A DNA stretch of 64,000 nt from Porphyra umbilicalis (taxonomy: Eukaryota; Rhodophyta; Bangiophyceae; Bangiales; Bangiaceae). The stretch covers positions 1 to 64,000 of the forward strand of contig KV919029.1 in assembly GCA_002049455.2 (NCBI GenBank). Direction: 5' to 3'. Shown here in pieces: positions 21,421 to 32,723 of the stretch (position 1 is its first letter; each line of letters begins with the position of its first letter). The position numbers and the translations under genes were made by a program. The notes under the pieces are model-generated. The model was not told where the DNA came from. It was given only the letters and a program-made list of their open reading frames with translations, and did not search any database.

Positions 21421-22056
21421 TTCCAAGTCGTAGGCTGCGGCTTCGATGGGGCACCGCACTGTGTCGCCGCCAATTCGCTTGAAAGTCACCAAAGAAGCGC
21501 GATGGCAGAACCACCGACGATCTCGTGAGCTTGGTGATGACGTCAATGCAGTCGTATGTCTGGTGGGGGATTGCCGATTTGGTTTGCAGGCCTTCTCTCA
21601 CACGCCAACTCCAGCGCGGGAGATGGCGGTGCAAGACTGGCTGTCCATGGAGGATGATGAAGGGGTGCTGGCTGCAACGGCGGACGAGATTGCGTTTGCC
21701 GATTGTGCGAGGGGTATCGACAGAGGGTGGAGGGAGCTAGGATGAGGAGAGCAAGGACTCGTCGGACACCACCGACTCGGGCGGCGAGCAGAGTGCGGAC
21801 CTGTCACACCCGTCCGGTCCCGAAGATGAGTGATACGATTTTTTGTCGTGTAAGTCTGTCCCCTTCAACAAATAAGTCATACCTGTAGATACATAAGTCT
21901 GACAGATGAAATCACGGGTCTGCCTCGACTTGGTGTTCTCTTGCACGACGAAGCCGTAGCTTCACTTCGGACTAAGTCAATAATTTTCTCCTTCCTCATG
22001 CGATCGACCGGGGACTCACAGGCAGGTCGTGACTGCAAATCTGGCAATCGCCAGTA
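21421..22056. other. Unassigned region
   Basis: Sequence between the LTR element and the pogo element. ORFs of up to 99 codons are present on + (21446-21745) but show no recognisable motif. TA at 22055-22056 is the left target duplication of the pogo element. Confidence 0.45.
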
Positions 22057-24236
22057 CAGTCATTATTCAGTTATACCCGTCCCGGTTATATCCACAGTGG
22101 ATATATCCGAGACCACGGAGGCACCACAGAGCCCGAGACATCGAGAAATGTGACATTAAAACGCACTTGCCACCCTGTTTTTGTACTGGATTTAACACAA
22201 AACGATTTAATTGAACTCCACGGATCAGTATATAACCCCTGCCGTTCGCGATCGGAGCTCCGCTGAGGGCCAAGCCGATCCAGCCGACCGAGGTGTGATT
22301 TATCTGCACCGACCACACCTATGCTCCTCTCCCTACCCACCGTACCGCACCACTCGTACACACGGCGATCCTCATACCACCATGACACTCTCCAATGCTA
22401 TTGATGCCGCCGCTGCCGCGGCTGAGGTGGTCTTGTCGGACCATAGCCAGGCATTGGCTGCGGAGCACGCCGAGAGCGTGAGGGCGGCCGCGCGGGCCGC
22501 GGCCGTGACGGTCAATGCTGTCTTGGCATCCCCGTCTGCGGCGCGCGCGCCGGCCCGGCGCATCGGAGGCGCTCGCCGGCGCCGCTCGCCGATGACGTTG
22601 GACACGAAACTGCGTGTTATTGGCTGGCATTCTGCGGGCCGGACCATCGAATACATCAGCCGGCAGCTGGACAACCACTACGACCGCAGCGGGCTCTACA
22701 AGATCATTAAGCAAAAGGACAGCCTCCTTTCTCGGGCCGCAGAGGGCGCGGCTGGCGGCTGAGCGTCGTCGCGAGCGGGGTAGTATCCCCAGGTTGACAA
22801 GTCCCACTTTTTGTGGTTCCTGGCTGTGCGTGCGAGGGGCCGCAAGCGTTTGCCTTTGTCTCTTGCCATTCTTCGGCAGAAGGCTTTGCAGGCTGCGAAG
22901 CACCTTGGCATCACTGGCTTTGCGGCATCCAACGGCTTCATTCAATGTTGGGCGTCCCGTCATGGCCTTGTGAACGTTTCTGTCCATGGAAGCGGCGCTT
23001 CGGCCAACGCTGAGGAGGCGGGTGAGCGATTGGCAACCATCCGCCAGCGGCTTGAGGGTGTTGATGTCGACCTGATCTACATCGTCGACGAGACCGGTTT
23101 GCTCTACCTAGGGGAACCGTCGCGTTCATACGTGCCTTCCGAGGACCGCTGCACTGCACGTGGCTCGAAAGCGATGTAGAGCAAGGACCGTGTCACCTTG
23201 ACTCTCTGCTGCAACGCGACGGGTACCCACAAGGTGCCGGTCACGATGATTGGCAAGGCAGCTCAGCCGATGTGCTTCCAAGACGAGGGCAACGCGAGCC
23301 CGCTGCCGTACTTCTAGCAGAAGTCGGCTTGGACTGACTCTTCTGTCTTCAAGCGCTGGTTCGAAGAGGTGTTCGTGCCGGCGGTTCAAGCGCGCACCGC
23401 GCATCATGTCTACTTGATTATGGACAACCCTGGCTGCCATAGCTCCATCTCGCACCCGCAGGTCACTATCATCGAGCTGCCTCCGAGCACAACCGCTGTG
23501 CACCAGCCGCTGGATGCCGGCATCATCGTGCTCCTGAAGAACCGGTACAAGAAGCGGCTCCTTTACCGCGTTGTCTGCAACTTGGACTCCCTTCTATACA
23601 ATGGAGCCGCCGACCCTCGAGTTGTACGCGGTTGGGCCCTTGACGAGGGGGGCCAAGCTTACCTGCGAGATGCGGCCAAGTTCATTGTCGAGGAGTGGGA
23701 TGAGATTCTTGGGGACCAGATCGTGCGCTGCTGATTGAAGGCGGATTGCCTGCCCACTGAAGCAGTTGCTTGTCTGAGGCTCCAGCTGGGCGACATCCAA
23801 GTTGTGGCCGAGCCGGCCCACATGGATGTGTCCCACTTGGTGGCCATGATGGCCAATACTTTCCTGGAGCATGTGTTTGACGGCCTCAGTGGCCAGGAAC
23901 AGGTCCTGGCGGTGCGGTGCTGGCTGACGACAGAGACTGATGTTGAGGCCAGTGACCAGACGGTTTATATGATCTTGACTGGGGGGGATGATAAGGGGTG
24001 ATAGTGTAGAGGCTGGGTGGGAGGCATGTGAGTGTGATCACGTGAGTGCCGAGTCAATCAAATATTGGATTTTTTTCTAGCCGAGATCCTTGTAAATCCT
24101 GCCAGTCGTACTCTTTTCTCCATGTTGGGGTACTGGATTCGTACGGTTGCTGCGGATCCGCAAGTCGGCAGATGCTTGCGTAAGTCGCTCCTGACAGTGT
24201 AAACAAATGGCAGTGGGTGTAACTGAATAATGCCTG
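22057..24236 (+). mobile_element. Complete pogo/Tigger DNA transposon, TA target duplication
   Basis: A 2,180-bp element with inverted ends that share CATTATTCAGTTA and ACCC: the left end begins CAG at 22057, the right end finishes CTG at 24236. Both sides carry TA (22055-22056 and 24237-24238), the Tc1/mariner-pogo signature. The interior is filled by one transposase frame on + (22382-24001). It is structurally complete but coding-dead. Confidence 0.92.
22382..24001 (+). pseudogene. Pogo/Tigger-type transposase (DDE_1 superfamily) with in-frame stops
   Basis: One frame carries the whole transposase without an obvious frameshift, from the ATG at 22382. After an Ala-rich leader comes a CENP-B-like N-terminal helix-turn-helix (LDTKLRVIGWHSAGRTIEYI). 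A second DNA-binding domain follows (LPLSLAILRQKALQAAKHLG), then the DDE_1 catalytic core: first Asp in IYIVDETGLLY, second in LIMDNPGCHSS, third in VHQPLDAG, a DD29D spacing as in pogo elements. Stops interrupt it at 22760 (TGA), 22781 (TAG), 23177 (TAG), 23315 (TAG) and 23732 (TGA). The enzyme would cut and paste the element at TA sites. This copy is dead unless stops are read through. Confidence 0.9.
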
Positions 24237-24238
24237 TA

Positions 24239-26299
24239 TTGTGAGGCTGCTGTTATCCCTGGTCTCATTCATCACGCGATCGATCGCGGTGGTGGGCCTC
24301 TCGCGTGCATCGCTGCAGAGGGGCTACAAAGTGCGCAGGGGTGTCATATAAGCGGGTATTGACTGTATGCACGGAGCTCAGCGGCTTGCCGCTTCGGGCT
24401 ATTTTCAAGATCCAGGCACGCTCTGGTGGATCGTACGAGCAGCGCGCGACCATCAGGGACATATCTTTAGGGAAAGCCGCCCGCAGCGACTCCCACGTGT
24501 ACACGCTGATGCCAAACAAACTTATGATACCAATCTTGTCGCCCAACGTCCGCACGACCCTGGGCGTACGGGTTGCCGATAAGGGTGGGCTCCCATTGCG
24601 GGAAGCACTCCTCGTCGGCTCTTAGGTGGCGGCAGCAGGTTCATTTACCAATGGGCTACTCCGTCGCGGGGGAGTCCGAGGAGGCGCCGTCAAGTTCGAG
24701 CGATCCGCCGTTCGCGTTGCCTGGCCATGTGCGGAGGGGGTTGAGGAGCCCAGCGGTAGTTGCTGCTAAGAGCCCTCGCCTGCCCACGATGCATTTGTGC
24801 CCGGCGCACCGTACGCGTTGAGCGGAAGGGACCGCCTGAGTGGCTGGTTTTGCCCAGTCGGCCGCCTCGCGCGCGTATGGGCATTTACGGCGTGGTGCCA
24901 ACCACGGAATGCTCCGTTCTGCGAAATGCTCAAGACAAGTCAAAACGAGAAAAATTAGATTCCAATGGGGCACTGTGTGTTGTGCGACAGCACTCTGCCA
25001 CACGATTCCGAGCAGGGGAATCAGACTGAAGTACAAGACGCTGCTCACCAATATTCATGTTCAGCGAGCCAGCCAAGCCGGAATCGGACTGCAAGATGGC
25101 GTCGACAAGTTGATACGAAGAGAGGAAACACGCAGCAAGAAGTGTGAAAGACCGGAAAGATTAGTCAATTCTTTTCATGTACGCAGTGTAACGCCTTCGT
25201 GTACAAGCGAACAGCAAAAGAACCAAAACAAACGCAAAAGCACTATCAAACACAGCATCAATGAGCTGTGATGTCCCGGCAGGAACGAAACATGAGGTCC
25301 GAGGACGGTGTGGGACCAAGACTCCGCTGCTTGACATTGTGCGTAGTGCCCTCAAAAATGCCAACCAGTCCACTGACAGGCGTTCCAGCATCAACCTCCG
25401 CTGCTCGAGAGATTCTCTCTCACACCAGGACCATCTCGAGGGATTTGCAGTGTGGAGCGCCTTGGTTGCCGCCTTATCCTTGCGATGGTCGTCGACCTCC
25501 TCCGCGGATCACTTTTGAGCGATCATTTGCGCTCTGTCAACGTGGACGACCGTCATCGCCGGAGCCGGGACGAGAATCACCGCGGCTGGCATAGCACAAT
25601 TCCGCTGGTTGCGGAAAACGTCTTTTAGCACAATTGTGCAGAAGTCCTGTTGTTCTTGTCAGTAGCGGAAAACGTTTGGATATCAGCAAAATTTTGGCTG
25701 CAGGGTTGCATAGCGTCTGCTATCACGGATGGTGATAAACCAACATTTTTTTCTAGAATCTTCTGTCTCGAACCTGTGCGAGGGGAGATCTGGGTACAAG
25801 CATAAACTTTCTCGGGAGATGTTGGAATTTTCTGAGATTCTCTCAGATGCTGAAGTGCGTTTCTAGGCCGTACGACCGTGTTGGCCTGGTTTGCAAGGGT
25901 TCTTCCTGAAGTCGGACGATTCCATTGGTCCGTGTTCGCTGTACTATGATTGCAAGCACTGTGCACCCGCCATTGTTTTGGAGGCCAGAAATAGTTCTTG
26001 TGTTTGGGTGTTTGGTCAAGCACATGCAGCATTCTCAACATCATCTACGAGGCTCGCTCTCTTCTCTTGTGTGAAGCGTGCTTCATGTACGCTTTGCATC
26101 GGCCTTCTTCAATGGTGGTGGGGCATCCGTTCGTGCCAGTCGCTGGTTTACTTCTTTTTGGCTCTGTTTCTAGTTACTGTTGCCTCTCTGAATCACCAAC
26201 GACTAGTGTCGCTTCTTCTGGGCACTTCATTGTTGCGCTCCTAGAACTATTCTACTATTCATGTCTTGCCATCCGACTGCCCTCGTTCAACAAATCACC
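24239..26299. other. Unassigned region
   Basis: About 2 kb of moderate GC with no recognised gene or repeat. ORFs reach only 60-145 codons on either strand and none has a family motif I know. It may hold decayed transposon sequence related to the hAT relic to its right. Confidence 0.4.
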
Positions 26300-26870
26300 C
26301 CGTGATCACCTGGCCGCAACCGCAGACACACGACGACGACTACGCATGAGATTGTCATTGAGCATAATATACGTCTCACAGATTGCTCCCGACAACCGGG
26401 CCCGGGTCTTCGTGATCTTCCGGCATGCCATGAAGAACACCCTCTCGGAGGCCGCGATCGATTCCAGAGTGGACAGCAAGTAGCGCGCTCCCACAGCAAC
26501 CCGTGCGAACAGCTTCTCGTGCTCGCTCCAACACGTCAAAGAGTACAAAGCAAGGTAAAGGCCACTCAATTCCCCCCCTCCTAGCCCTCCCCGCCACCGA
26601 ACCAAACGCACACACTCTCGCCGCCAACGTCAGTCGTCGCTTGGTCGGTGATGCAGAGTGTGTCCGGTTGGTCTTGGGCACGGTGCCCTTAATGGCCCTG
26701 TCCGATCGCACCGTCATCTACATGATGACAGACAGTGCGGTGCTCCGCAAGGTGGCCTCTACCGCTGGCGGCTGCCCAAAACAGAAGCTCTTGGTGAATG
26801 GGTTGAGCAAACCGGCGGCGACACGGATGCTAAACCAATCGGAGCTGGGAACGCCCGTGCGCTCTTTCTC
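26300..26870 (-). pseudogene. hAT transposase relic, C-terminal part
   Basis: On the minus strand two frames carry the end of a hAT transposase. The part near 26735-26865 reads WFSIRVAAGLLNPFTKSF, and the part near 26330-26530 reads ARYLLSTLESIAASERVF followed by RARLSGA. The second is the hAT C-terminal dimerisation motif. Both align residue by residue with the hAT gene at 57837-59915 (WFPIRLAAVLLNPRTKAF and LYLLSVPETSVSSERVF). A frameshift separates them and the N-terminal two thirds is missing. It is a truncated copy of the same family. Confidence 0.85.
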
Positions 26871-26942
26871 CCGACGGGAGAGAACGTTCGTCAACACTGT
26901 ACGCTTGATCCCCGACAGCGCAGTGTGGTGAACGTATCTCAT

Positions 26943-28836
26943 TCATTCATTGTTAGCTAGTAATATATTTCCGTAGACTTTAGTCAACATGCGATGCGGT
27001 CACACACAAAACCTTTTTTTTTTCGAGTGCACGCGCGGGAGTACTTGCGGTTTGCCCCGTGTGCACACCTTTTTCGGGGGGTACGCAGTGTATCAATCAC
27101 TGCAGCTGGTCGATTAAGTCCGGCGATGGCGCTTCACGGGACAACCAAGGCACATTCTGTTCGAATTTTCAAGCAGACGCTCGCGACCCGTCGTCCTGGA
27201 GGAGACGGCTCCCGGACAGCCGGCGGGAGCTGCCGACGGCCGCACCACCGCTGTTGTCGGGGTCACCACCGCAGCGGCCGCACACGCCCGACACACCGCC
27301 CGCGCACGCGTCGGTGCGCGTCCGTCCGCAACCAACACAGCCGGCGCGCGGTCAGCCGCCGCGCCGACGAGGCGATCAGCCCCACCCACCCCCCCGCGCG
27401 CGCGTGTGGGTGTCCCCGCCGTGGCCACCGCGGCGCCCATCTGCCTCCACGTCACCTGCATGGACCGCGGCGCCCGACGTCTCGCCCCGCCGGTGACCGC
27501 ACTGCCCGTCGCGCGCGATAGGGTATGGTCCGAGGCGCCGCCGCTTCCGCGCCGACGCGGCGGCAGCGTTGACTGCGGCCCCGCCCGCTGCGTTTCCCAC
27601 CCACTCCTCGCCCCCGCCACTATCTGACGGGGGACGAGCTCCGCCGCCGTTGGGAGCGGGGAAGGGTGCCGGCAGCACCACCGCCGCCTCCCCTGCCGCG
27701 GCTGCCGCCGCCGTCGCGCCCGCCATCGCCGCGACTGCGACGGGTGGTGACTGCGACGGCGGCGGCGGCGGCGGCGGGCTGTGGGCCATGGCCTTACAGT
27801 CGCCGCTGCCGCCGCTAGCGGGCGTACGCACCGCCGCCGACGCGCCGCCGGGGCACGGCGGCTTGAAGTTCGACGGCGGGCTGCCTGTGGCGGCGGCGGG
27901 GACGCCCAAGTGCCGCGGCCGTGGCGACCGGGACGAGTGCGACGGCAGGCCGGCGGCGGTGTGCACGTCTGGAGGTGCGGAGGTGTCCGTCTGCTTGTGG
28001 CTGGGGGGTCGAGGCGCGGCGGTGACGGCGGCGGCGCGGCTCGCGGCGGCGGCGGTGCTTGTTGGCGTTGGCTTGTTTGAAGAGGACGCGCGGCCGCGCG
28101 ACGGGGGTGGGTCGCGTGGGCTGCGCAGTGGGGCTTAGACCGTATACTTTACGGATCTGCTGCTTCCGTGTTGCAGGCTGTTGCAGGCTCCCCATAGGCT
28201 GCCAAATGGCTGCAGGTCGGGCCATTTTCTGCTGGCAGCCTGGTGGTTTAACAGATATCTGGCAGATCGGCACGCATGTTTTCTGCACTTTCGCTGCTTG
28301 TCTGGGTCATCTTAATGCTGAGACGATGCTCAGCTCGTGCTGTTTTTCTGCTGTACGCTGGTATAACTCCTAGGAGAGGCACGGAGTTATCTCGTTTCCA
28401 CCAATAGGAAGCCGTTATCGTCATTCTGCAGCAGACTTGATGCTGAAGACATGCGCTGCAAGTGCAGCCCAGTGGCATGTTTCCAAAGATCCGGCGCAGA
28501 AAATGTGCGCTGCCACAGGGGTCCGGCAGCGACCTGCAACATTTTACCAGCAGATTTCTTGCAGGTCAAAAACAATAAAGGCTTGTCGTAGGCAGAAAAA
28601 AACGGGGGAGCACGCTGGACCTTTTTGGCACAAGATCCTCGCACCGTCACGGTGATTTCCATAAAACAGCGCGGGTCCTCCGTTTTTTTTTTTTGCATAA
28701 ATGCACGACAATGAGCTGCTCCGCTCTGCTGCAGGAAATTATGCTGCTCGTGGCTCATGCTGCCACTTTTCCAGATCTGCAAGCAGTCTGCGACACGCCA
28801 TTGCAGAGGATTCGCAGATCTGTGAGGTACACGGTC
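26943..28836. other. Unassigned region, GC-rich in its centre
   Basis: From about 27190 to 28130 the sequence is GC-rich and low-complexity, with Pro/Ala/Gly-rich shadow ORFs on both strands. The flanks are of ordinary composition. 28140-28836 has frequent CTGCAG/GCTGC motifs and a long T run at 28685-28694, but no recognisable gene. Confidence 0.5.
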
Positions 28837-28839
28837 TAA

Positions 28840-30914
28840 GAGCAAGCCCAGCGGTTCGCACCAACACCATAATATGATGATTTCTTCCGAAATCGTGGGG
28901 TGATGTGAGTGGCTCCCCCATAATATGGTGCCCGCGATGATCGTTGTGCTCCACCGGTGCGGGCACCATATCGTGGAATGCTGTGCTGACTTTTTCGTAT
29001 CAATGTGCACTCTCCATCCAATTGTGGCCTGCTTGTGTACAATACGGGAGGCCTTGATGGCGTCCTACCGCACTTTGCAGGTCCGAGAAGGCCGCCCCCC
29101 CCCAGCGCGGATCGAAGATGCCCCCGGACTCCGGCTTGGAGTCCGCTGCAGGTGGCGCACACGCCGCGAAACGGCCGTGATTGCGCCGCTGTAGCGCGGC
29201 CTTCAGTTGACCGCTCCCAATTGCCGCATCTTAGAGACTGGAGGGGACCGTCTTAGCGAGGGCGAGCAACTCAGGTGGAGACTACATCAAGCCACTCCTC
29301 GGACTGACCACCTTTCTCACAGTTGCTTCCATGTCGGACGATGACGGGGGCGCCGCAGATTGACGGGGCAGCGCGGTGACAATCAGTGGGGCTGAGGCGG
29401 GGTTGTCCACATCCATCTGGGAGGGCACGGTGTCCACGAAGTGATCAGTTGAAAAGCACAAAATTCAATCATGCCGCTGCCAAGCCCCGCCCTGTCGACC
29501 TGTGAAGGCCTGCTGGACTGTCAAAGTGGCAGTCAAAGATGATGTGGCAGGAAGGAGTTTGGACACTTGGTAAGCGGAGAGCGCGTAGCGCCGGATTGCG
29601 AGCGTCGTGGCTCACAATCACGCACAATATTTGGTCACATTCCAATTGTTTGACACTTTCCGAACGGGGGTTTCCCCCATACGCTGCACCAAACGTTGGG
29701 ATGGTGCAGATCTGACACCATACCACCCAATTATGGTGTCGAAGCAACACCATCCCAACACTTCGTGCGGATCATGCACTGTAAATCTGACCGCTGGGCA
29801 CCCTTCCGCACCATAATTTGGTGCTGCACTATTGTTTGATGCAGGCTCTTCGAGCAAGCCCAGCGGTGCGGATCCTGCATCAAACGATAGTGCAGCACCA
29901 CATTATGGTGCGGAAGGGTGCACAGCGGTCATATTTATAGTGCACGATCCGCACCAAGTGTTGGGATGGTATCGATCCGACACCATAATGCGGTGGTTAG
30001 GTGTCAGATCTGCACCATCCCAACGCTTGGTGCGGCGTAAGGGGGAAACTCCCGTTCGGAAAGAGTCAAACAATTGGAATGTGACCAAATATTGTGCGTG
30101 ATTGTGAGCCACGACGCTCGCAATCCGGCGCCACGCGCTCTCCGCTTACCAAGTGTCCAAATTCCTTCCTGCCACATCATCTTTGACTGCCACTTTGACA
30201 GTCCAGCAGGCCTTCACAAGTCGACAGGGCGGGGCATGGCAGCGGCATGATTAGATTTTGTGCTTTTCAACTCATGGTGTCCTCGTAGACTCCGTGTCCG
30301 CGCAGAAGGACGCCGACGACGCCGTCGCAGCCCCACAAAGTGCCACTGTGCTGCCTCGTCAACGTGCGGCGAGCTCTCATAGCCATCGTTCGCCATGAAG
30401 CCAACTGTCAAGAAGGTGGTCGACCCGGGGCGTGATTTGGGGTAGTCTCCTCCTGAGTTGCTCGCCTTCACTGACACGGACCCCCTCGTGCTCCATGATG
30501 CTACCGTTAGGGGCGGCTGAACAGCGACCGCGCTACAGTGGCGCAATCGCATTCGCTTTGCGGCGCGTGCGCCACCTGCGGCGAGCTCCGAGCCGGCGTC
30601 CGGGGGCAGCCTCGACCAGCGTCGCTGAGGGGGATGCACTGCTCGGGCCTGTAAAGTGCGGTGGCACACCATCAAGGCCTCCTGCATGGTGTAGAAGCAG
30701 GCCAGTGGACGGATGGAAATGATACAATTCGATGGAAGGTGTACAATAGATGCGAAGATTCCAGTACAACATTCCGCGTTACATATGGTGCGCGCACCGC
30801 TGGAGCACAACGATTATCGGCTGCACCATAGTATAGCGGAGCCACTCACATCACGCCACGAATCCAGGATAAATCACCATATTATGGTGTTGGTGCGCAC
30901 CGCTGGGCTTGCTC
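28840..30914. mobile_element. 2.1-kb foldback element (giant palindrome), TSD TAA
   Basis: Almost the entire 2,075 bp is one inverted repeat: left arm 28840-29845, right arm 29874-30914, around a 28-nt loop. The ends read GAGCAAGCCCAGCGG (left) and its complement (right), flanked by TAA at 28837-28839 and 30915-30917, as for PIF/Harbinger insertions. The inner arms (about 29455-29845 with 29874-30255) pair best; the middle (about 29300-29455 with 30255-30450) is more diverged. The loop contains another copy of the terminal motif. No transposase is encoded. A transcript would fold into a very long hairpin. Confidence 0.9.
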
Positions 30915-30917
30915 TAA

Positions 30918-32723
30918 GCCCTACTGCGATGTGGCTGCTTCGCATGATGTACACAAGTCCAGGGTATTTCCCCGAACGCGTTTTCAGTACTAAACATCTC
31001 TGCTGAGGTTGATTGGAGGACCGCCTCACAACTCGATTGACAGTCGTCACTTGTGACGTCAGCTGCGGCACGCCTCCAGAGGGCCTTTAGGGAGGGGCTC
31101 CTGGAGAATGCATGGCCAGGAGAATAGGCCACTTTGGCGCCGAGAGAGGCCCCCGTCAGCGCCGTGCACGGGCGTGACGGGAGTGCAGAGCCTGGAGCGC
31201 GGGTCCGGCCCACCGACCGCGAGCGCCAAGCGACCGGTCTCCCACACGCGCGGCCGTCGCGCAGGCGCGCTCTCCCGCCCCCCCGCTGCCCCCCCCTGGC
31301 TAGGCGCAGCCGCGCTGCGAGCCGCGACGTCGTGCCCGCGGACGCCACGCCCGCCTGCCCTCGACGGCCCGCTGTCCGTGGCGGTGGCGGCCACCGGCCG
31401 GCCGCGGCAACGCCACCACCTGCACCCGCCACAGGCGCACACGGCTGGCGGAACCGCCACCCGACACGTGCACTTCCGCTCGGCTCCGCACCGTGCCGAG
31501 ACCGCGACTCCGAGCGGCAACCTTGCCCGACTGCTCGCGCACACGTAGGGCAGAGGGTGGTGGTGTGGGTACGGGCACGACCGCGGGAAGCCGCATTGTG
31601 TCGGGGGGTAGGCATTTTTCGGGCCCTGCTGCTGACTGGCACTCAGAGCGGCGGCGAGCTCGCTGCGGTGCGGCGGCGCGGTACCGGGGCCCCGCGTGCT
31701 AGCCTTCGGTACGGCGTGGCGACACTGGTGTGGTCCCCCTGCGTAGGCACCCGGTGTGGGCACCCGGCGGCTGCGGTGGGGGAGGCGGGGCGTATCGCGA
31801 CCCGGCTACCGCTCCAGTAGGGGGGCTGGGCAATTTTGCGGTGGGCGTCGACGCCACCTGCACGTTGCCCCTACACTCGTCTTCCACCGCGCGCTTCACT
31901 CGTCCTCCGCCACGCGGCGCGTGTGCGAGGTGTGCCTGGTGCTGACCGCGCCTGGTGCTGACCGCGCCGCCAGTAGAGGTGCCTTCGTACCTTGATCGCC
32001 TTGGCGGCCACCATCGCCTCGTTGCCCACACCAACCAATTTCGCACGCGTGCCGTTGAGCATCGGTTGTACTGCTGCAGCTGTCTGCTCGGCCGCCGCCG
32101 CTTCTTGTCCCCGCTCTTCTTGTTCGTTTTCTTGGCGCTGTCTTGTTTCGTGGTCCATTGTGCCTGCTGGCTGGACCTGCGTTTGAGTGGGACGCGGGCA
32201 CCGGCCCGCGCAGTCTCGGGGTGCCTGGTCGTGGCTTTCGTGCAGGTGTGCTTGTGCTATTCGATCCTCCACCAGGGTGCGTGGCTGCTGCGCCCCGCTG
32301 TGGGCTTGGTGAACCAAGTGCAGGTGTGGGCCACTGCTCATATCCTCTTTCCCTTCCGTCCTCTGCGGCTGGGCCATCCCGCACGGATTGCGGTCGGGCG
32401 CCTGCGCTGTAGCCTGATCTTCGCCGCGCGTGCGAGCGTGTGTCACTGTGAGTGTGCTCGTTGGGAAGTCTTCCCCGTCATCGGCCGGTGGAAGCTACGC
32501 CACTTTCTCACCGCTCCGTTCGACAGAGACCGGCTTGCGCTTTGGTGGGTCTGGTTTGGTGCGCCCCGGTGTGCGACGAGGGTCACGCCTTGTGGTAGCG
32601 CATGCGTTGCCGTGCTCCCCGGCGGTCCGTTGAAGTTGTGACGCGCGACGCTGCTCGAGTTGCGTGCGCAGTTGATACTGGACCGGGCCGTTGGGCAGGT
32701 GACGGCCCTTTGTTGTCGACGTC
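30918..32723. other. Unassigned upstream region of the B56 gene
   Basis: GC-rich low-complexity DNA from about 31130 to 31560, then more balanced sequence up to the B56 start codon. ORFs on both strands (for example 31871-32446 minus and 31955-32641 plus) have no recognisable domain. The promoter and 5' UTR of the B56 gene should lie near its right end. Confidence 0.45.

Noticed and set aside
22319..22987. 222-codon ORF on the minus strand
   Set aside because: It lies antisense to the conserved DNA-binding domain of the pogo transposase and is a shadow of it.
27114..28138. Overlapping 100-200-codon ORFs on both strands
   Set aside because: All are Ala/Pro/Gly-rich and of similar length in several frames, as expected from composition.
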